This document shows, in pieces, positions 59,300 through 64,000 of a stretch of DNA of 64,000 nucleotides. Origin of the DNA: Begonia masoniana (taxonomy: Eukaryota > Streptophyta > Magnoliopsida > Cucurbitales > Begoniaceae); assembly GCA_022432975.1 (NCBI GenBank), contig CM039512.1:39371936-39435935 (forward strand), in the 5' to 3' direction. The notes beneath the pieces were generated by a model. That model was not told the DNA's origin and did no database searches. It saw nothing but the letters and a program-made list of their open reading frames with translations. The translations under genes were made by a program, and so were the position numbers. The stretch's first letter is position 1, and the number at the start of each line of letters is the position of its first letter.

Positions 59300-62200
59300 G
59301 AGTACCTTATAACCTTCATTGACGCGTAATTAAGACGTAGTAAAGCGTTTGAAGAATTATCAGAAACTTTACTTCAATCGATTTGTTCCAAAAGAACTGA
59401 ACGTATCAAGCAAATGAGGTTCACTGTGACATGACTTATGGTTAGAACCTAAGTTATCCATTTCACCTTAAAGGTTTTAACCTGAAGTGCTAAGAACAAC
59501 GTGTATTAAGGACCCAATAACCCTCATGGATGCGTAATTCAGATTTAGTAATGCGTTTGAAGAAGTATAAGAAACTTCACTTCAATCGATTTGTTCCAAA
59601 AGAACTAAACGTATCAAGCAAATGAGGTTCACTGTTACGTGACTTGTGGTTAGAACCTAAGTTATCCATTTCACCTTCAAGGTTTTAATTTGAAGTGATG
59701 AGAACGACCTGTATTGAGTACCTAATAACCTTCATGGACGCGTAATTAAGACTTAGTAAAGCGTTGAAGAAGTATAAGAAACTTCACTTCAATCGATTTG
59801 TTCCAAAAGAACTGAACGTATCAAGCAAATGAGGTTCACTATTACATGACTTGTGTTAGAACCTAAGTTATCCATTTCACCTTCAAGGTTTTAACTTGAA
59901 GTGATGAGAACGACGTGTATTGAGGACCCAATAACCCTCATGGATGCGTAATTAAGATTTAGTAATGCGTTTGAAGAAGTATAAGAAACTTCACTTCAAT
60001 CGATTTGTTCCAACAGAACTGAACGTATCAAGCAAATGAGGTTCACTGTTACATGACTTATGGCTAGAACCAAAGTTATCCATTTCACCTTCAAGGCGTT
60101 AACATTAAGTGATGAGAACGACGTGTATTGAGGACCCAATAACCCTCATGGATGCGTAATTAAGACTTAGTAATGCGTTTGAAGAAGTATACGAAACTTC
60201 ACTTCAATCGATTGTTCCAAAAGAACTGAACGTATCAAGCAAATGAGGTTCACTATTACATGACATGTGGTTAGAACCTAAGTTATCCACTTCACCTTCA
60301 AGGTTTTAACTTAAAGTGATGAGAACAACATGTATTGAGGACCCAATAACCCTCATGGACGCGTAATTAAGACTTAGTAATGCGTTTGAAGAAGTATAAG
60401 AAACTTTACTTCAATCGATTTGTTCTAACAGAACTGAACGTATCAAGCAAATGAGGTTCACTATTACATGACTTGTGGTTAGAACCAAAGTTATCCATTT
60501 AGCCTTCATGGTTTTAACTTGAAGTAGTGAGAACGACCTGTATTGAGTACCTAATAACCTTCATTGACGCGTAATTAAGACGTAGTAAAGCGTTTGAAGA
60601 ATTATCAGAAACTTTACTTCAATCGATTTGTTCCAAAAGAACTGAACGTATCAAGCAAATGAGGTTCACTGTGACATGACTTATGGTTAGAACCTAAGTT
60701 ATCCATTTCACCTTAAAGGTTTTAACCTGAAGTGCTAAGAACAACGTGTATTAAGGACCCAATAACCCTCATGGATGCGTAATTCAGATTTATTATTGCG
60801 TTTGAAGAAGTATAAGAAACTTCACTTCAATCGATTTGTTCCAAAAGAACTAAACGTATCAAGCAAATGAGGTTCACTGTTACATGACTTGTGGTTAGAA
60901 CCAAAGTTATCCATTTCACCTTCAAGGATTTAACTTGAAGTGGTGTGAACGACCTGTATTGAGTACCTAATAACCTTCATGGACGCGTAATTCACACTTA
61001 GTAATGCGTTTGAAGAACTATAAAAAAACTTCACTTCAATCGATTTGTTCTAACAGAACTGAACGTATCAAGTAAATGAGGTTCACTATTACATGACTTG
61101 TGGTTAGAACCAAAGTTATCTATTTCACCTTCAAGGTTTTAACTTGAAGTAGTGAGAACGACCTGTATTGAGTACCTAATAACCTTCATGGACGCGTAAA
61201 TAAGACTTAGTAAAGCGTTTGAAGAAGTATACGAAACTTCACTTCAATCGATTTGTTCCTACGAAACTGAACGTAACAAGCAAGTGAGGTTCACTGTTAC
61301 AAGACTTTTTGTTAGAACCTAAGTTATCCATTCAACCTTCAAGGTTTTAACATGAAGTGGTGAGAACGACCTGTATTGAGTACCTAATAACCTTTATTGA
61401 CGCGTAATTAAGAGTTAGTAAAGCGTTTGAAGAAGTATAAGATACTTTACTTCAATCGATTTGTTCCAAAAGAACTGAACGTATCAAGCTAATGAGGTTC
61501 ACTGTTACATGACTTGTGGTTAGAACCTAAGTTATCCATTTAACCTTAAAGGTTTTAACTTGAAGTGCTGAGAACGACGTGTATTGAGGACCCAATAACA
61601 CTCATGGATGCGTATTTCAGATTTAGTAATGCGTTTGAAGAAGTATAAGAAACTTCACTTCAATCGATTTGTTTCAACAGAACTGAACGTATCAAGCAAA
61701 TGAGGTTCACTGTTACATGACTTGTGTTTAGAAGCTAAGTTATCCATTTCACTTTCAAGGTTTTAACTTGAAGTGGTGAGAACGACCTGTATTGAGTACC
61801 TAATAACCTTCATTGACGCGTAATTAAGACTTAGTAAAGCGTTTGAAGAAGTATAAGAAACTTTACTTCAATCGATTTGTTCCAAAAGAACTGAACGTAT
61901 CAAGCAAATGAGGTTCACTGTGACATGACTTATGGTTAGAACCTAAGTTATCCATTTCAACTTCAAGGTTTTTGCATGAAGTGCTGAGAACGACGTGTAT
62001 TAAGGACCCAATAACCCTCATGGATGCGTAATTCAGATTTATTATTGCGTTTGAAGAAGTATAAGAAACTTCACTTCAATCGATTTGTTCTAAAACAATT
62101 TAGCGTATCAAGCAAATGAGGTTCACTGTTACATGACTTGTGGTTAGAACCAAAGTTATCCATTTCACCTTCAAGGATTTAACTTGAAGTGGTGTGAACG

Positions 62201-63000
62201 ACCTGTATTGAGTACCTAATAACCTTCATGGACGCGTAATTCACACTTAGTAATGCGTTTGAAGAACTATAAAAAAACTTCACTTCAATCGATTTGTTCT
62301 AACAGAACTGAACGTATCAAGTAAATGAGGTTCACTATTACATGACTTGTGGTTAGAACCAAAGTTATCTATTTCACCTTCAAGGTTTTAACTTGAAGTA
62401 GTGAGAACGACCTGTATTGAGTACCTAATAACCTTCATGGACGCGTAAATAAGACTTAGTAAAGCGTTTGAAGAAGTATACGAAACTTCACTTCAATCGA
62501 TTTGTTCCTACGAAACTGAACGTAACAAGCAAGTGAGGTTCACTGTTACAAGACTTTTGTTAGAACCTAAGTTACCATTCAACCTTCAAGGTTTTAACAT
62601 GAAGTGGTGAGAACGACCTGTATTGAGTACCTAATAACCTTTATTGACGCGTAATTAAGAGTTAGTAAAGCGTTTGAAGAAGTATAAGATACTTTACTTC
62701 AATCGATTTGTTCCAAAAGAACTGAACGTATCAAGCTAATGAGGTTCACTGTTACATGACTTGTGGTTAGAACCTAAGTTATCCATTTAACCTTAAAGGT
62801 TTTAACTTGAAGTGCTGAGAACGACGTGTATTGAGGACCCAATAACACTCATGGATGCGTATTTCAGATTTAGTAATGCGTTTGAAGAAGTATAAGAACT
62901 TCACTTCAATCGATTGTTCAACAGAACTGAACGTATCAGCAATGAGATTCACTGTTACATGACTTGTGTTTAGAAGCTAAGTTATCCATTTCACTTTCAA
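59300..63000. repeat. Higher-order repeat of about 1.25 kb (six monomers)
   Basis: AAGACGTAGTAAAGCG with GAATTATCAG recurs at 59331 and 60576 (offset 1245). GTGGTGTGAACGACCTG recurs at about 60941 and 62190 (offset 1249). Shared rare variants in the same order (TTATTATTGCG, CCTACGAAACTG, CAAGACTTTTTG) confirm it. A further copy appears about three units upstream, near 57500. Confidence 0.75.
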
Positions 63001-63540
63001 GGTTTTAAACTTGAAGTGGTAGGAACGACCTGTATTGAGTACCTAATAACCTTCATGGACGCGTAATTAAGACTTCGTAAGCGTTTAAGAAGTAAAAAAC
63101 TTCACTTCAATCGATTCTGTTCCAAAAGAATTGAACGTATCACAGCAAATGAGGTTCACTGTTACATGACTTGTGGTTAGAACCTAAGTTATCCATTCAC
63201 CTTCAAGTTTTTAACTTGAAGTGAGTGAGAACGACCTGTATTGAGTACCTAATAACCCTTATGGACGCGTAATAAGAATTAGTAATGCTATTTGAAGAAC
63301 GTATAAGAAACTTCACTTCAATCGATCTGTTCTAACGAAACTGAACGTATCAGCAGTGTAATGGTTCACTGTTACAGACTATGTTGTTAGAACCTAAGTT
63401 ATCCATTTCACCTTCACGGTTTTAACTTGAAGTGGTGAGAACGACCTCTATTGAGTACCTAATAACCTTCATGGACGCGTAATTAAGACTTAGTAAGCGT
63501 TTGAAGAAGTCTAAGAAACTTTCCTCAATCGATCTGTTCA
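62880..63540. other. Indel-rich satellite patch (possible low-quality consensus)
   Basis: Clustered single-base losses and gains (GATTGTTCAACAG, TATCAGCAATGAG, GCAGTGTAATGG) interrupt otherwise typical monomers. Confidence 0.4.
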
Positions 63541-64000
63541 ACAGAACTGAACGTATCAAGCAAATGAGGTTCACTGTTACATGACTTGTGGTTAGAACCT
63601 AAGTTATCCATTTCACCTTCAAGGTTTTAACTTGAAGTGATGAGAACGACGTGTATTGAGGACCCAATACCCCTCATGGACGCGTAATTAAGATTTAGTA
63701 ATGCGTTTGATGAAGTATAGGAAACTTTACTTAATCGATTTGTTCCAACAGAACTTAATGTAACATGCAAATGAGATTCTTTGTTACATGACTTGTGGTC
63801 AGAACCTAAGTAATCCATTTCACTATCAAGGTTTTAACTTGAGGTGGTGAGAACGACGTGTATTGAGGACACAATAACCCTCATAGACGCGTAATTAAGA
63901 TTTAGTAATGCGTTTGAAGAAGTATAAGAAACTTCACTTCAATCGATTTGTTCTAAACGAACTGAACGTATCAAGCAAATGAGGTTCACTGTTACATGAC

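Larger units (their letters stand above)
53081..64000. repeat. 208-bp satellite array, segment G
   Basis: About 52 monomers to the window edge. The two right-hand classes (GAGGACCC/TTTAGTAATG and GAGTACCT/CTTAGTAAAG) alternate. A 24-bp deletion is seen near 53226. A two-monomer doubling occurs at 55540-56260 (GAAGAACTATAAAAAAC about 417 bases apart). Nothing else is seen. Confidence 0.96.

Noticed and set aside
1..64000. Telomeric or rDNA identity of the repeats
   Set aside because: No TTTAGGG runs and no rRNA-like segments were seen.
1..64000. CENP-B-box-like sites in the satellite
   Set aside because: No match to the TTCG-N4-A-N2-CGGG pattern was noticed in the consensus monomer.

Overview
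The window looks like heterochromatin from a flowering plant, most likely a eudicot; the species cannot be named from the sequence. The reasons are a very large AT-rich satellite array, plant-type Ty3/Gypsy LTR elements with an initiator-Met-tRNA primer site, and no host gene. About 45 kb (roughly 70%) is one tandem satellite with a 208-bp monomer, about 215 copies in a single orientation. The rest is LTR-retrotransposon material inserted into the array, plus one 28-bp minisatellite.

Layout: satellite 1-1601; solo LTR of one Gypsy-like family 1602-3970 (5-bp target duplication GTATT); satellite 3971-15980; a 5'-truncated LTR in + orientation 15981-17762; satellite 17763-18076; a solo LTR in - orientation 18077-20459; satellite 20460-25529; a complete but broken Ty3/Gypsy chromovirus in - orientation 25530-35424 (two LTRs of about 2.6 kb, primer site, polypurine tract, gag, protease, RT/RNase H, integrase with a chromodomain-like tail); satellite 35425-50001, ending in about nine identical monomers; a 28-bp minisatellite with about 69 near-perfect copies 50002-51927; a GC-rich LTR-like fragment 51928-52544; satellite 52545-64000, interrupted by a 32-bp foreign segment at 53049-53080.

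The satellite has three sequence classes. The left arm (to about 16 kb) is mostly one class and everything right of the truncated LTR is two others, so that LTR marks a switch between arrays. Several higher-order repeats are visible: about 1.05, 2.65, 1.3-1.5, 0.78 and 1.25 kb. Each monomer carries short dyad symmetries.

The only protein-coding capacity is the retroelement. Its polyprotein is cut by five in-frame stops and one frameshift, so it is not autonomous as written. The most unusual signal lies in the long LTRs. Three related LTR types share a consensus splice donor in the loop of a 6-bp hairpin, a second small hairpin with a changed pair, and a 27-bp hairpin whose arms differ in sequence but still pair. 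Next to these is a run of GC-rich palindromes that differs even between the two LTRs of one element. This suggests a structured RNA leader. The 28-bp minisatellite may be an amplified piece of a related LTR.
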